The notes under the pieces: generated by a model
What the model was told of the DNA's origin: nothing
The model's database searches: none
Seen by the model: only the letters and a program-made list of their open reading frames with translations
Origin: Thermophagus sp052400625
Lineage (GTDB): Bacteria > Bacteroidota > Bacteroidia > Bacteroidales > Marinilabiliaceae
DNA length: 64,000 nt
Strand: one strand, 5' to 3'
NCBI GenBank assembly: GCA_052400625.1
Contig: JBQTGH010000007.1
Made by a program: the position numbers and the translations under genes
Part shown: positions 22,979 through 32,322 of the stretch, piece after piece
Layout of the letters: every line of letters starts with the position of its first letter
How positions within the stretch are numbered: position 1 is the stretch's first letter

Positions 22979-25963
22979 AACCAAGGAAGTGACTACGTTG
23001 AGCTTTCCAAAATCTATAAACGTAAAAAGACCGATCAGGATATCTTTCAGGAGTTGATGTCCTTTAAAGTAACCGAAGTTTTGTTGGTTGCAACCTATTA
23101 TGATTCTTATTCTATTGTGAGGGAGGGTCGTTTTTTCGATAAGATATTTGGGGAATATCTTCAGCTCAATCTTTTTTCTGCGCCACGGATTACCAGTGTT
23201 GCCACTTATGAGGAAGCGATGCTGTTAATTGAAGAGCGTAAGTTTGACATGGTTATTCTGATGGCCGGTCTCGATAAACAAATGCCCATCACTCTGAGTC
23301 AGGAAATACACCGGTCATGCCCCTCACTGCCGGTTCTTTTAATGGTCAACAACAATGAAGATCTTAAATACTTTGATGAGTCGTCGGCATTGGGTGGAAG
23401 CATCGATAAAGTATTTGTTTGGAATGGCGATTCCCGAGTCTTTTTGGCCATGATTAAATATGTGGAAGATAAGCTCAATACAGCCAACGACGTTAAGGTG
23501 GGCGATGTTCGTATCATTCTTCTGGTGGAAGATTCTCAGCGCTACTATTCGCGCTATCTCCCCATGTTGTATTCCATCATAATGATCCAAACCCAGAATA
23601 TTTTGGCGGAGGAAACTTCCGACCAGACCCATAAAATATTAAAAATGAGGGTGCGTCCCAAAGTGTTGTTGGTGAGCACCTATGAGGAAGCCGTGGAGAT
23701 TGTTGATCAATACCTTGATAACCTGATTTGCGTAATTTCCGACGTAAAATATATGCGCGACGGACAGCCGGACGAAAATGCCGGTGTGGATCTGATCAGT
23801 TATGTGAAAAGTAAGATTAATATTCCCACTCTTTTACAATCGTCCGACCCTGAAAATGCCCAAAAAGCAGAGATGGTGGGGGCCGATTTTATCGATAAAA
23901 ATTCCGATACCCTGAGTATGGATTTGTATAATTTTATCCATCAAAAGCTTGGGTTTGGAAATTTTGTATTTACCAATTCGCGGGGCATTACTCTGGCTAC
24001 TGCCAAAAATTTGAAAGAGTTTATCAGTTGTCTGAAAGAAATACCGGCCGAGTCGTTGCTCTATCATGCCCGCCGAAATGGGATCTCTACCTGGTTGATG
24101 GCCCGTGGTGAAATCTCCATCGCCAAGCGGTTGCGGCCCTATCGGATCGAGGATTTTGAAAGCACGACAAAGTTACGTCAGAAGATTCTGGACATTTTCG
24201 AGGAAGCCCGTCTCGAGCGTTTGAGAGGTCGCGTTGTGCAATTCGATCCTGCCTTGGTGAAAAACGACCGCTTTGTGATGCGCATTGGAGACGGCTCGTT
24301 TGGCGGCAAAGGGCGAGGGTTGGCTTTTCTCAGCAACTTTATTGAAAATATCGATTTTCTCTCTATCGTTCCCGATCTGAATATTAAGATACCGCCCACC
24401 ACAATTATCGGCGCGGGCGAGTTTTCGGTCTTCTTGGAAAAGAATCATCTCTTGGAAACCATTTATGAGGAAACGGATTTTGAAGACCTACAGCACCGTT
24501 TTTTGTCAGCCACTCTTAGCGATGAGGTAGAATGCAAGTTGCGTCAATATATCGAATGTATGGAAGCGCCGCTAGCCGTTCGATCATCCGGTCTTTTTGA
24601 AGACAGTCTTTTACAACCTTTTGCCGGAGTGTTTTCAACCTATGTGCTTCCCAACAATGATCCCAATCCGGAGGTTCGGTTCAGCCAGCTTGCTTCGGCC
24701 GTGAAACTGGTGTATGCTTCCATCTTTAGTCCGACGGCAAGAGCCTATTTCGAAGCGGTACACTATAAGATCGATGAAGAGAAGATGGCTGTAATTATTC
24801 AGCAATTGGTTGGACAAAAAGCGCATAATCGTTACTACCCTCACGTCAGCGGAGTGGCTCAGTCGTTTAACTATTATCCCTTTTCTTATATGAAGCCCGA
24901 AGATGGGTTTGCCGTCATCGGCGTGGGGCTCGGAAAATATGTGGTGGGGGGCGAGCGAGCCTGGCGGTTTTGCCCTCGCTATCCGGGTCTGGAACTTAGT
25001 TCGTTGGGCGATCAGATTAAGGATTCCCAGCAATATTTCTACGCTGTGGATATGGAAAAGGAAAATGTCGATTTTTTAAAAGACGGGGAAGATGCTTTTC
25101 TCAGCAAATTGGATATTAGCGAGGCTGAGGAAGATGGTAATCTGAAGCACTGTGCCAGTGTGTATGATATAAATAATGACCGATTGGTGAATGATTTCTC
25201 AATACGAGGCCCCAGAGTGCTCAATTTTGCAGATATTTTAAAATACGACATGGTTCCGCTTCCCCGAACGCTGGATACTCTTTTGCGGTATTTTCGGGAA
25301 GCGATGGGGGCTCCGGTCGAAATAGAGTTTGCCCTGGACCTGGATCCGGGCGACAGAGGAAAACCTACTCTTTGGCTTCTTCAAATCAAACCTCTCATTC
25401 GGCTGGAAAAACATATGGAGGTCGACTTTTCAGAAGTGGAGCAGAAACGCGTGATCATAAAATCGGAGAAGGGCATGGGAAATGGTCGGTATGATCATAT
25501 AAAGGATGTGGTTTTTATGAATGTGGAAAAATTTGACCGTACCAAAACAGGTGAAATGGCTAAAGAGGTGGCCATGATGAATAAAAAGATGGAAAAAGAA
25601 GGGCTCGAATATGTTTTGATCGGTCCGGGGCGGTGGGGTACCAGAGACCCGTCGACCGGAATACCTGTTTTTTGGTCGCAAATATCACAGGCCCGGGTTA
25701 TTGTAGAAATGGGCCTTCCCGACTTCCCGCTGGATGCATCTCTGGGATCTCATTTTTTTCATAATGTGACCTCGTTGAATATTGGTTATTTTTCGGTGTT
25801 GGCGAAAAATAAAAATGAGTTTGTAGATCTGGATTTCCTGAAAAAACAGCAAGTAATTGAAGATACCCGTTACTTTAAACATATTCGTTTGGAACAGCCC
25901 TTAACCATTTTGATGGATGGGAAACAACAAAAAGCTGTGGTGATGTGGAATGAGGAGAATTAG
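22976..25963 (+). CDS. Two receiver-like domains fused to a PPDK-N/ATP-grasp domain
   Basis: A 995-residue protein starting at MNQGSDYVEL. Residues ~33-165 form a receiver-like domain that has lost the phospho-acceptor Asp. Residues ~178-325 form a second receiver with VED (184-186), ISDVKY (Asp256) and DKNS (Lys308) in the right places. From ~440 comes a pyruvate-phosphate-dikinase N-terminal ATP-grasp domain (IGDGSFGGKGRGLAFL, PLAVRSSGLFEDS, GAPVEIEFALDL, WLLQIKPL), then a C-terminal region with GPGRWGTRDPSTG. The phosphohistidine domain and the PEP-binding barrel are absent, so it cannot be a complete PEP synthase. Its substrate is unknown. Monocistronic behind leader D. Confidence 0.8.
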   Translation: MNQGSDYVELSKIYKRKKTDQDIFQELMSFKVTEVLLVATYYDSYSIVREGRFFDKIFGEYLQLNLFSAPRITSVATYEEAMLLIEERKFDMVILMAGLDKQMPITLSQEIHRSCPSLPVLLMVNNNEDLKYFDESSALGGSIDKVFVWNGDSRVFLAMIKYVEDKLNTANDVKVGDVRIILLVEDSQRYYSRYLPMLYSIIMIQTQNILAEETSDQTHKILKMRVRPKVLLVSTYEEAVEIVDQYLDNLICVISDVKYMRDGQPDENAGVDLISYVKSKINIPTLLQSSDPENAQKAEMVGADFIDKNSDTLSMDLYNFIHQKLGFGNFVFTNSRGITLATAKNLKEFISCLKEIPAESLLYHARRNGISTWLMARGEISIAKRLRPYRIEDFESTTKLRQKILDIFEEARLERLRGRVVQFDPALVKNDRFVMRIGDGSFGGKGRGLAFLSNFIENIDFLSIVPDLNIKIPPTTIIGAGEFSVFLEKNHLLETIYEETDFEDLQHRFLSATLSDEVECKLRQYIECMEAPLAVRSSGLFEDSLLQPFAGVFSTYVLPNNDPNPEVRFSQLASAVKLVYASIFSPTARAYFEAVHYKIDEEKMAVIIQQLVGQKAHNRYYPHVSGVAQSFNYYPFSYMKPEDGFAVIGVGLGKYVVGGERAWRFCPRYPGLELSSLGDQIKDSQQYFYAVDMEKENVDFLKDGEDAFLSKLDISEAEEDGNLKHCASVYDINNDRLVNDFSIRGPRVLNFADILKYDMVPLPRTLDTLLRYFREAMGAPVEIEFALDLDPGDRGKPTLWLLQIKPLIRLEKHMEVDFSEVEQKRVIIKSEKGMGNGRYDHIKDVVFMNVEKFDRTKTGEMAKEVAMMNKKMEKEGLEYVLIGPGRWGTRDPSTGIPVFWSQISQARVIVEMGLPDFPLDASLGSHFFHNVTSLNIGYFSVLAKNKNEFVDLDFLKKQQVIEDTRYFKHIRLEQPLTILMDGKQQKAVVMWNEEN

Positions 25964-26056
25964 ATCGGGAATTGAATAGATGGGGTATTGGGGGTGTCTT
26001 TGGGAATCGCACCAAATTAAAGAAGCCAATGGCTTAGACTGGTTTTTGAACGAAAT

Positions 26057-26098
26057 AAAAAAAAGGCAGAGGGCCTACAACCTTCTGCCTTTTTTGTT
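26057..26098. terminator. Bidirectional terminator between the PPDK-N gene and fabD
   Basis: AAAAAGGCAGA and TCTGCCTTTTT form the stem, with T-runs on both strands. It serves two convergent genes. Confidence 0.8.
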
Positions 26099-26100
26099 TT

Positions 26101-26991
26101 TTATTTATTGTAGCTGCTAATCCCTTGTGTAGCTACGCTTCTGTCAATTTTTTTGATGAGTCCTTGCAATACTTTACCCGGTCCTATTTCGGTGAAATCA
26201 TCGGCGCCGTCAGCAATCATGTTGCGAACGGTTTGTGTCCATTTTACGGGCGATGTAAGCTGTGATACCAGATTGGCTTTGATTTGTTCGGGGTCGGTAT
26301 AAGGCTTACCATCCACATTTTGATAAACCGGACATACAGGCTTGCTGAACGAGGTGTTTTTGATCGATTCGGCCAGCTCGGCACGTGCCGGTTCCATCAG
26401 TGGACTATGAAATGCTCCGCCAACGGGTAATTTGAGGGCTCGTTTGGCGCCTTTTTCTTTCAACAGTTCGCAGGCCTTGTCAATGCCTTCGAAGGAGCCG
26501 GAGATAACCAACTGCCCGGGGCAATTATAGTTGGCAGCCACCACCACATCTTCGATGGACTCGCATACTTCTTCCACAACATGGTCTTCCAGTCCAACGA
26601 TAGCCGCCATGGTGGAAGGCGTGATTTCACAGGCTTTTTGCATCGCCTGAGCCCTTTGTGAGACCAACTTAAGTCCGTCTTCAAAAGATAGAGCCCCGGC
26701 TGCAACAAGAGCAGAGAATTCTCCGAGCGAGTGTCCGGCAACCATTTCCGGATTGAATGATTCGTCAACGGTTTTGGCCAGTATCACTGAATGTAAAAAG
26801 ATGGCTGGTTGAGTCACTTTCGTTTGTTTCAGGTCTTCATCACTCCCCTCAAACATGAGATCGGTTATCCGAAAACCTAATATTTCATTGGCTTTTTCGA
26901 AAAGCTCTTTTGCCAGGGGATGATTGTCGTAGACATCTTTTCCCATTCCAACGTATTGGGCTCCCTGTCCTGGAAATACGTATGCTTTCAT
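26101..26991 (-). CDS. fabD: Malonyl-CoA:ACP transacylase
   Basis: A 296-residue enzyme. PGQGAQYVGMGKD, catalytic GHSLGEFSALVAAGAL (Ser near residue 88), Arg in SQRAQAMQKA, GGAFHSPLM (His near 195) and the C-terminal EIGPGKVLQGLIKKI are all present. It loads malonyl groups onto ACP for fatty-acid synthesis. Unlike in many bacteria it is not within a fab cluster here; it stands alone with its own -7 box and a shared terminator. Confidence 0.95.
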   Translation of the reverse strand: MKAYVFPGQGAQYVGMGKDVYDNHPLAKELFEKANEILGFRITDLMFEGSDEDLKQTKVTQPAIFLHSVILAKTVDESFNPEMVAGHSLGEFSALVAAGALSFEDGLKLVSQRAQAMQKACEITPSTMAAIVGLEDHVVEEVCESIEDVVVAANYNCPGQLVISGSFEGIDKACELLKEKGAKRALKLPVGGAFHSPLMEPARAELAESIKNTSFSKPVCPVYQNVDGKPYTDPEQIKANLVSQLTSPVKWTQTVRNMIADGADDFTEIGPGKVLQGLIKKIDRSVATQGISSYNK

Positions 26992-27028
26992 TGTCTGTTG
27001 GTTTTTAATGATTTATTTTTTGGCCTTG

Positions 27029-27036
27029 CAAATATA
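27029..27036 (-). promoter_or_regulatory. -7 box for fabD
   Basis: Minus strand TATATTTG, a full TAnnTTTG match, 38 bp upstream of the fabD ATG. Confidence 0.5.
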
Positions 27037-27466
27037 CAATATGTTTTATTTTTTCCGTATGATCAGGTATTTTGGGGCGTTGACCGGTTGTTGTCGGCTT
27101 TCGGGAATTAACCTTCCATATTTAATTGGGGTAACAAAATTTGATGCCTGGCGTTGGTCGCTATTGGGCTAAAGCTGATGGGTCGATGCGCCTTGTCGGT
27201 TAATTGTTAATGCGTTATTCCGAATGTTTTTTGGCATAAAGACATCTTCGGAAGCAGGAAAAAGGTAGATGAATTTATCGGATAAGAAAGCTAAAAGGCT
27301 TGAGGGTTAAATAATGAAAATAAAATCAAAAATAAAATTTATTTGAGGATGAAGGCTTCGTAATCAGAAACGATGTTTAGAGGTTGATATCCGATAAAAC
27401 CATTTTTAACCAATTCTTTACAAGAAAAAAAACAGAGGATATTATGAATTTTCGTTTGAAAATTAG

Positions 27467-27474
27467 TACTTTTG
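27467..27474 (+). promoter_or_regulatory. Distal -7 box for the str operon
   Basis: TACTTTTG, a full TAnnTTTG match, 120 bp before rpsL. With the next box it suggests tandem promoters. Confidence 0.5.
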
Positions 27475-27539
27475 CACCGCTTTTTTGTGCGAAAGAGGGA
27501 AAATTGTTGAAAATCAATGAGGTTTTAATAGAAAAAAAT

Positions 27540-27547
27540 TACCTTTG
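27540..27547 (+). promoter_or_regulatory. Proximal -7 box for the str operon
   Basis: TACCTTTG, a full TAnnTTTG match, 47 bp before the rpsL ATG. Confidence 0.5.
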
Positions 27548-27593
27548 CAAGCCATTTTAAAAGAGAATATTAAGTTTAAAAACAAATGTCTAT

Positions 27594-27968
27594 ATGCCAA
27601 CAATTCATCAGTTAGTTAGAAAAGGACGTAAAAAACAGGTAGAGAAAAGTAAATCACCTGCTTTGAATGCTTGTCCACAACGGCGAGGTGTTTGTGTGCG
27701 GGTTTACACCACCACCCCTAAGAAGCCGAATTCAGCCATGCGTAAAGTGGCTCGTGTGAGATTGACCAATGGGAAAGAGGTGAACGCCTACATCCCGGGA
27801 GAAGGCCATAACCTTCAGGAACACTCCATTGTTCTTGTTCGCGGTGGTCGTGTAAAAGATCTTCCCGGAGTTCGTTATCACCTGGTTCGCGGTGCTTTGG
27901 ATACTTCCGGTGTGGAAGGAAGAACTCAGCGCCGTTCCAAGTACGGAACAAAACGTCCTAAGAAGTAA
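27594..27968 (+). CDS. rpsL: 30S ribosomal protein S12
   Basis: 124 residues; MPTIHQLVRKGR start, decoding-site loop TTTPKKPNSAMRKVARVRL, and the PGEGHNLQEHS and VKDLPGVRYHLVRG segments. The Lys residues whose substitution gives streptomycin resistance are wild type (TPKKPNS, RGGRVKDLPG). First gene of the str operon. Confidence 0.98.
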   Translation: MPTIHQLVRKGRKKQVEKSKSPALNACPQRRGVCVRVYTTTPKKPNSAMRKVARVRLTNGKEVNAYIPGEGHNLQEHSIVLVRGGRVKDLPGVRYHLVRGALDTSGVEGRTQRRSKYGTKRPKK

Positions 27969-27987
27969 TTAAAGTTTCACGTTTTGG

Positions 27988-28080
27988 TTTTGTTTATTGG
28001 TTTGTAAGCAACGGTTGAGTAAATGACCAGAAGGTCGTTGAAGACATGAATACAGCCAATAAAAAGACTAATAAACAAAA
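27988..28080 (+). promoter_or_regulatory. Structured rpsL-rpsG intercistronic region
   Basis: The 120-bp gap is closed by a long inverted repeat: TTTTGTTTATTGG (27988-28000) with CTAATAAACAAAA (28068-28080), 12 of 13 paired. TTATTGG can instead pair with CCAATAA (28056-28062). Inside is a GACC-AGAA-GGTC hairpin (28025-28036). In E. coli S7 binds the S12-S7 spacer to repress translation; this may be the local counterpart, by position only. Confidence 0.45.
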
Positions 28081-28088
28081 AAAGAGAA

Positions 28089-28565
28089 ATGAGAAAAAGT
28101 AAACCTAAAAAGAGAATTATTCTTCCTGACCCCAAGTTTAATGATACTCTGGTGACCCAGTTCGTAAATAACCTGATGCTTAGCGGTAAAAAGTCCATCG
28201 CTTACAATATCTTCTATGAATCGATGGAACGGATAGGCGAAAAAGCTGAAAAAGAGGGGATGGCGCCGCTGGAAATGTTTAAAAAAGCATTGGAAAATGT
28301 TACCCCTGCCGTAGAGGTGAAAAGCCGTCGGGTTGGTGGTGCTACTTTTCAGGTGCCTACCGAAATTCGTCCCGATCGTAAGGTTTCAGTGAGTATGAAA
28401 AACCTGATCGCTTTCGCGCGTAAACGGAGTGGTAAGTCAATGGCAGAAAAACTGGCTGCTGAAATTGTTGCTGCATACAATCAAGAAGGTGGAGCCTTCA
28501 AACGTAAAGAAGATATGCACAAGATGGCTGAAGCTAACCGTGCATTTGCTCATTTTAGATTTTAA
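28089..28565 (+). CDS. rpsG: 30S ribosomal protein S7
   Basis: 158 residues; MRKSKPKKRIILPDPKFNDTLV, KKSIAYNIFYESM, PAVEVKSRRVGGATFQVP and the C-terminal MAEANRAFAHFRF. It nucleates the 30S head on 16S rRNA. Preceded by the structured spacer, followed 37 bp later by fusA. Confidence 0.98.
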   Translation: MRKSKPKKRIILPDPKFNDTLVTQFVNNLMLSGKKSIAYNIFYESMERIGEKAEKEGMAPLEMFKKALENVTPAVEVKSRRVGGATFQVPTEIRPDRKVSVSMKNLIAFARKRSGKSMAEKLAAEIVAAYNQEGGAFKRKEDMHKMAEANRAFAHFRF

Positions 28566-28602
28566 ACTTAACTAAATATAGAAGAGGAGATACCTTATTA
28601 TT

Positions 28603-30714
28603 ATGGCAAAGGCAGATTTAAAATATACCAGAAACATCGGAATCATGGCTCACATTGATGCCGGTAAAACAACCGCCACAGAGCGGATTCTGTTTTATAC
28701 CGGTATGACCCATAAAATTGGGGAGACACATGATGGTTCCGCGACAATGGACTGGATGGAGCAGGAGCAGGAGAGAGGTATTACCATTACTTCCGCTGCC
28801 ATTACCACTCAATGGAAATATAACGACCAAGAATATAAAATTAATATCATCGACACCCCCGGCCACGTTGACTTTACTGTCGAAGTGGAACGTTCGCTTC
28901 GGGTTCTGGATGGTGCAGTTGCTGTATTTTGTGCGGTTGGTGGAGTAGAGCCCCAGTCTGAAACTGTATGGCGTCAGGCCAATAAATATGGTGTGCCGCG
29001 GTTAGGGTTTGTCAACAAAATGGACCGTTCCGGAGCCAACTTTTTTGAAGTGGTTCGTCAGGTGAAAGAGGTGCTGGGTGCTAACCCTGTGCCCATTCAA
29101 ATACCTATTGGTGCCGAAGATGATTTCCAAGGCGTTGTTGACCTGCTTGAAAATAAAGCGGTGGTTTGGTTCGATGACGATGTGCTTGGAACCAATTATT
29201 CGTTGCAGGATGTTCCCGCCGAAATGGCTGATGAAGTGGCTGAATGGCGAGGCAAACTCATCGAATCGGTGGCCGAATATGACGATGAATTAATGGAACG
29301 ATACTTTGATGATCCGGATTCTATTACCAAAGAACAAATCATCGAGGTATTGCGTAAAGCAACGATCGATATGAAAGTGGTTCCCATGTTGTGTGGATCT
29401 GCTTTTAAAAATAAAGGTGTTCAGCGTTTGATTGATGCCATTGTGAGTTTCCTTCCTTCGCCCGTCGATGTGGCAGAGATTGAAGGAACCAATCCTAAAA
29501 CCGGAAACGTAGAAAGTCGTCCGCATGATGAGAACGCGCCTTTCACCGCTCTTGCATTTAAAATTGCTACCGACCCCTTTGTGGGACGTTTGGCATTTAT
29601 GCGGGTTTATTCAGGGAAAGTGGATGCCGGTTCTTATGTCTGGAATTCCAGAACACAGAAAAAAGAGAGAATTGCCCGTCTTTACCAGATGAAATCGAAC
29701 AAGCAGTTACCTAAAGATAGTATTTCTGCCGGTGATATCGGTGCTGGTGTGGGCTTTAAAGATATCCGGACTGGTGATACCCTTTGTGAAGAGAAACATC
29801 CACTGGTTCTTGAATCCATGGATTTCCCTGATCCGGTTATCAGTGTGGCTGTTGAACCCAAAAGTCAGAAAGATTTGGATAAACTCGGAACCGCTTTGTC
29901 GAAACTTTCCGAAGAAGATCCTACTTTCAGGGTTGAGACTGATGAGGATAGCGGCCAGACAGTAATTAGTGGAATGGGTGAGTTACACCTTGAAATTATT
30001 GTTGACCGACTGAGACGTGAATTTAAGGTTGAATGTAACCAAGGACGTCCGCAGGTTAATTACAAAGAAGCGATTACCCAAACGGTTGAGCATCGTGAAG
30101 TATTTAAGAAACAGACCGGTGGTCGTGGTAAGTTCGCCGATGTGATTGTGCGCATAGGTCCTGCTGAGAAAGAAAAAGAAGGCCTTGAGTTCATCGATCT
30201 GGTTAAAGGCGGTAACATTCCTAAAGAATTCATTCCTTCTGTTGAGAAAGGATTCAAGGAAGCGATGAAAAACGGTGTGTTAGCCGGATTTAATGTGGAT
30301 AGTCTTAAAGTTGAATTGCTTGATGGATCTTTCCACCCGGTTGACTCCGATCAGTTGTCGTTTGAGATTGCTGCCCGTCAGGCCTTTAAAGCGGCTTGTA
30401 CGAAAGCTAAACCGGTGTTGCTTGAACCCATTATGAAGGTTGAAGTGGTGACTCCAGAAGAATATATGGGAGACATTATTTCCGACTTTAATAAGCGTCG
30501 TGGACAAGTAGGCGGTATGGAATCTAAGGCTGGTGCTCGGGTTGTGAAAGCCATGGTTCCGCTTGCTGAAATGTTTGGTTATGTAACTTCTTTACGTACT
30601 ATTTCATCCGGAAGGGCCACCTCTTCTATGGAATTCAGTCACTATGAAGAAGTCTCCCGAAACATTGCCATGGAGGTTGTAAAAGAGGCAAAAGGTAAAG
30701 TTGAATTATTATAG
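28603..30714 (+). CDS. fusA: Elongation factor G
   Basis: 703 residues with all GTPase motifs intact: AHIDAGKTTATERIL, DTPGHVDFTVEVERSLRVLDG (catalytic His present) and NKMDRSGANF. Domain IV and the C-terminal SLRTISSGRATSSMEFSHYEEV follow. It drives ribosomal translocation. This is the housekeeping copy, in contrast to the 11873-14032 paralogue. Confidence 0.98.
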   Translation: MAKADLKYTRNIGIMAHIDAGKTTATERILFYTGMTHKIGETHDGSATMDWMEQEQERGITITSAAITTQWKYNDQEYKINIIDTPGHVDFTVEVERSLRVLDGAVAVFCAVGGVEPQSETVWRQANKYGVPRLGFVNKMDRSGANFFEVVRQVKEVLGANPVPIQIPIGAEDDFQGVVDLLENKAVVWFDDDVLGTNYSLQDVPAEMADEVAEWRGKLIESVAEYDDELMERYFDDPDSITKEQIIEVLRKATIDMKVVPMLCGSAFKNKGVQRLIDAIVSFLPSPVDVAEIEGTNPKTGNVESRPHDENAPFTALAFKIATDPFVGRLAFMRVYSGKVDAGSYVWNSRTQKKERIARLYQMKSNKQLPKDSISAGDIGAGVGFKDIRTGDTLCEEKHPLVLESMDFPDPVISVAVEPKSQKDLDKLGTALSKLSEEDPTFRVETDEDSGQTVISGMGELHLEIIVDRLRREFKVECNQGRPQVNYKEAITQTVEHREVFKKQTGGRGKFADVIVRIGPAEKEKEGLEFIDLVKGGNIPKEFIPSVEKGFKEAMKNGVLAGFNVDSLKVELLDGSFHPVDSDQLSFEIAARQAFKAACTKAKPVLLEPIMKVEVVTPEEYMGDIISDFNKRRGQVGGMESKAGARVVKAMVPLAEMFGYVTSLRTISSGRATSSMEFSHYEEVSRNIAMEVVKEAKGKVELL

Positions 30715-30735
30715 AAACAGTTCTCATCAACGATT

Positions 30736-31041
30736 ATGAATCAAAAAATAAGAATCAAATTGAAGTCATACGATCATAATCTGGTAGATAAATCTGCCGA
30801 AAAGATCGTAAAGACAGTAAAGACGACGGGGGCTGTCGTGAGTGGCCCCATTCCGTTGCCTACACACAAAAGGATTTTTACGGTTTTGCGCTCTACTTTT
30901 GTGAATAAAAAGTCGAGAGAGCAGTTTGAGCTGGCATCCTACAAAAGGCTAATTGACATCTACAGTTCAACAGCCAAAACCATTGATGCGCTCATGAAAC
31001 TGGAACTTCCCAGTGGTGTAGAAGTAGAGATAAAAGTGTGA
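30736..31041 (+). CDS. rpsJ: 30S ribosomal protein S10
   Basis: 101 residues; IRIKLKSYDHNLVDKSAEKI, GPIPLPTHKRIFTVLRST and SREQFELASYKRLIDI. Also the NusE antitermination factor. It joins str and S10 operons into one run (21 bp after fusA). Confidence 0.98.
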   Translation: MNQKIRIKLKSYDHNLVDKSAEKIVKTVKTTGAVVSGPIPLPTHKRIFTVLRSTFVNKKSREQFELASYKRLIDIYSSTAKTIDALMKLELPSGVEVEIKV

Positions 31042-31064
31042 TCTAATGTTTTAATTATAGAGCA

Positions 31065-31682
31065 ATGCCAGGATTAATAGGAAAAAAAATCGGAATGACT
31101 TCCGTTTTCAGTGCCGAGGGAAAAAATATTCCATGCACTGTTATCGAAGCTGGTCCTTGCGTCGTCACCCAAGTCAAAACGAAAGAGACAGATGGGTACG
31201 AAGCCATTCAGTTGGCTTTTGACGATAAAAAAGAGAAAAACACGCCTATGCCGATGAAGGGGCATTTCAAAAAGGCAGGTATTTCTCCCAAGGCCAAGCT
31301 GGTTGAATTGAAAGATTTTGAAAACGAGCTGAAAGCAGGGGATGTATTAACGGTTGACCTCTTCGAGGAAAATATTTTCGTTGATATTACCGGCTTTTCA
31401 AAGGGAAAAGGTTTTCAAGGGGTTGTTAAACGCCACGGATTTGGCGGTGTAGGTGACCAAACACACGGTCAGCATAACCGTCTCAGAGCCCCGGGTTCGT
31501 TGGGTGCCTCCTCATTTCCTTCAAGGGTGTTTAAAGGCATGAGAATGGCCGGTCGTACAGGCGGCAACCGTGTTAAAGTTGAAAACCTGAAAGTTATTAA
31601 AGTAATTCCCGAAAGTAACCTGTTGATGGTTAAAGGGTCTGTACCCGGACCTAAGGGTTCATATTTAATTATCGAAAAGTAA
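31065..31682 (+). CDS. rplC: 50S ribosomal protein L3
   Basis: 205 residues; MPGLIGKKIGMTSVFSAEG, FSKGKGFQGVVKRHGFGG, THGQHNRLRAPGS (tip loop reaching the peptidyl-transferase centre) and MRMAGRTGGNRVKVENLKV. Its stop codon overlaps the rplD start (TAATG). Confidence 0.98.
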   Translation: MPGLIGKKIGMTSVFSAEGKNIPCTVIEAGPCVVTQVKTKETDGYEAIQLAFDDKKEKNTPMPMKGHFKKAGISPKAKLVELKDFENELKAGDVLTVDLFEENIFVDITGFSKGKGFQGVVKRHGFGGVGDQTHGQHNRLRAPGSLGASSFPSRVFKGMRMAGRTGGNRVKVENLKVIKVIPESNLLMVKGSVPGPKGSYLIIEK

Positions 31683-32311
31683 TGGAACTGAATGTAGTTA
31701 ACATACAAGGACAGGAAACCGGCAGGAAAGTGGAATTGCCCGACACTGTTTTCGGTATTGAGCCCAATGACCACGCCATCTATCTGGATGTGAAACAATT
31801 TTTGGCCAATAACCGTCAGGGTACGCATAAGTCGAAAGAGCGTGCCGAAATCGCCGGTAGTACCAAGAAAATTAAAAGGCAGAAAGGTACGGGTACCGCC
31901 CGTGCAGGTAGTATAAAGTCTCCCGTATTTCGTGGTGGGGGTCGTGTTTTTGGTCCTAGGCCCAGAGATTATAGCTTTAAACTCAATAAAAAGTTGAAAC
32001 AGCTGGCGCGTAAATCGGCTCTGGCCTATAAAGCTAAAAATAACGCTATTGTGGTGGTTGAGGACTTTTCTATGGAAGCGCCAAAAACCAAAGAGTTTGT
32101 CAATATTCGTAAGAACCTTAAGCTGGACGGAGTAAAATCGTTGATGATTTTCAAAGAAGTGGACCGGAACGTTTTCCTTTCTTCACGAAATGTTCCCAAA
32201 TGTCAGGTGGCAACACTTACCAGTCTTAATACTTATAATATTATGAACGCCCAATCGCTTGTTTTGGCCGAAAGTTCGGTTGAAGAAATCGTTCAACTTT
32301 TTAACGCTTAA
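31682..32311 (+). CDS. rplD: 50S ribosomal protein L4
   Basis: 209 residues; KQFLANNRQGTHKSKERAEI, KRQKGTGTARAGSIKSPVF and GGGRVFGPRPRDYSFKLNKK form the extended loop lining the exit tunnel. Coupled to rplC through overlapping stop and start. Confidence 0.97.
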   Translation: MELNVVNIQGQETGRKVELPDTVFGIEPNDHAIYLDVKQFLANNRQGTHKSKERAEIAGSTKKIKRQKGTGTARAGSIKSPVFRGGGRVFGPRPRDYSFKLNKKLKQLARKSALAYKAKNNAIVVVEDFSMEAPKTKEFVNIRKNLKLDGVKSLMIFKEVDRNVFLSSRNVPKCQVATLTSLNTYNIMNAQSLVLAESSVEEIVQLFNA

Positions 32312-32322
32312 CAAACTGAGTC

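Larger units (their letters stand above)
26992..27593. other. Divergent intergenic region between fabD and the ribosomal locus
   Basis: About 600 bp. It holds the fabD -7 box and two -7-like boxes ahead of rpsL. The central 27040-27460 stretch shows no gene, RNA or repeat I can support. Confidence 0.5.

Noticed and set aside
22976..25963. PEP synthase
   Set aside because: The phosphohistidine and PEP-binding barrel domains are absent.
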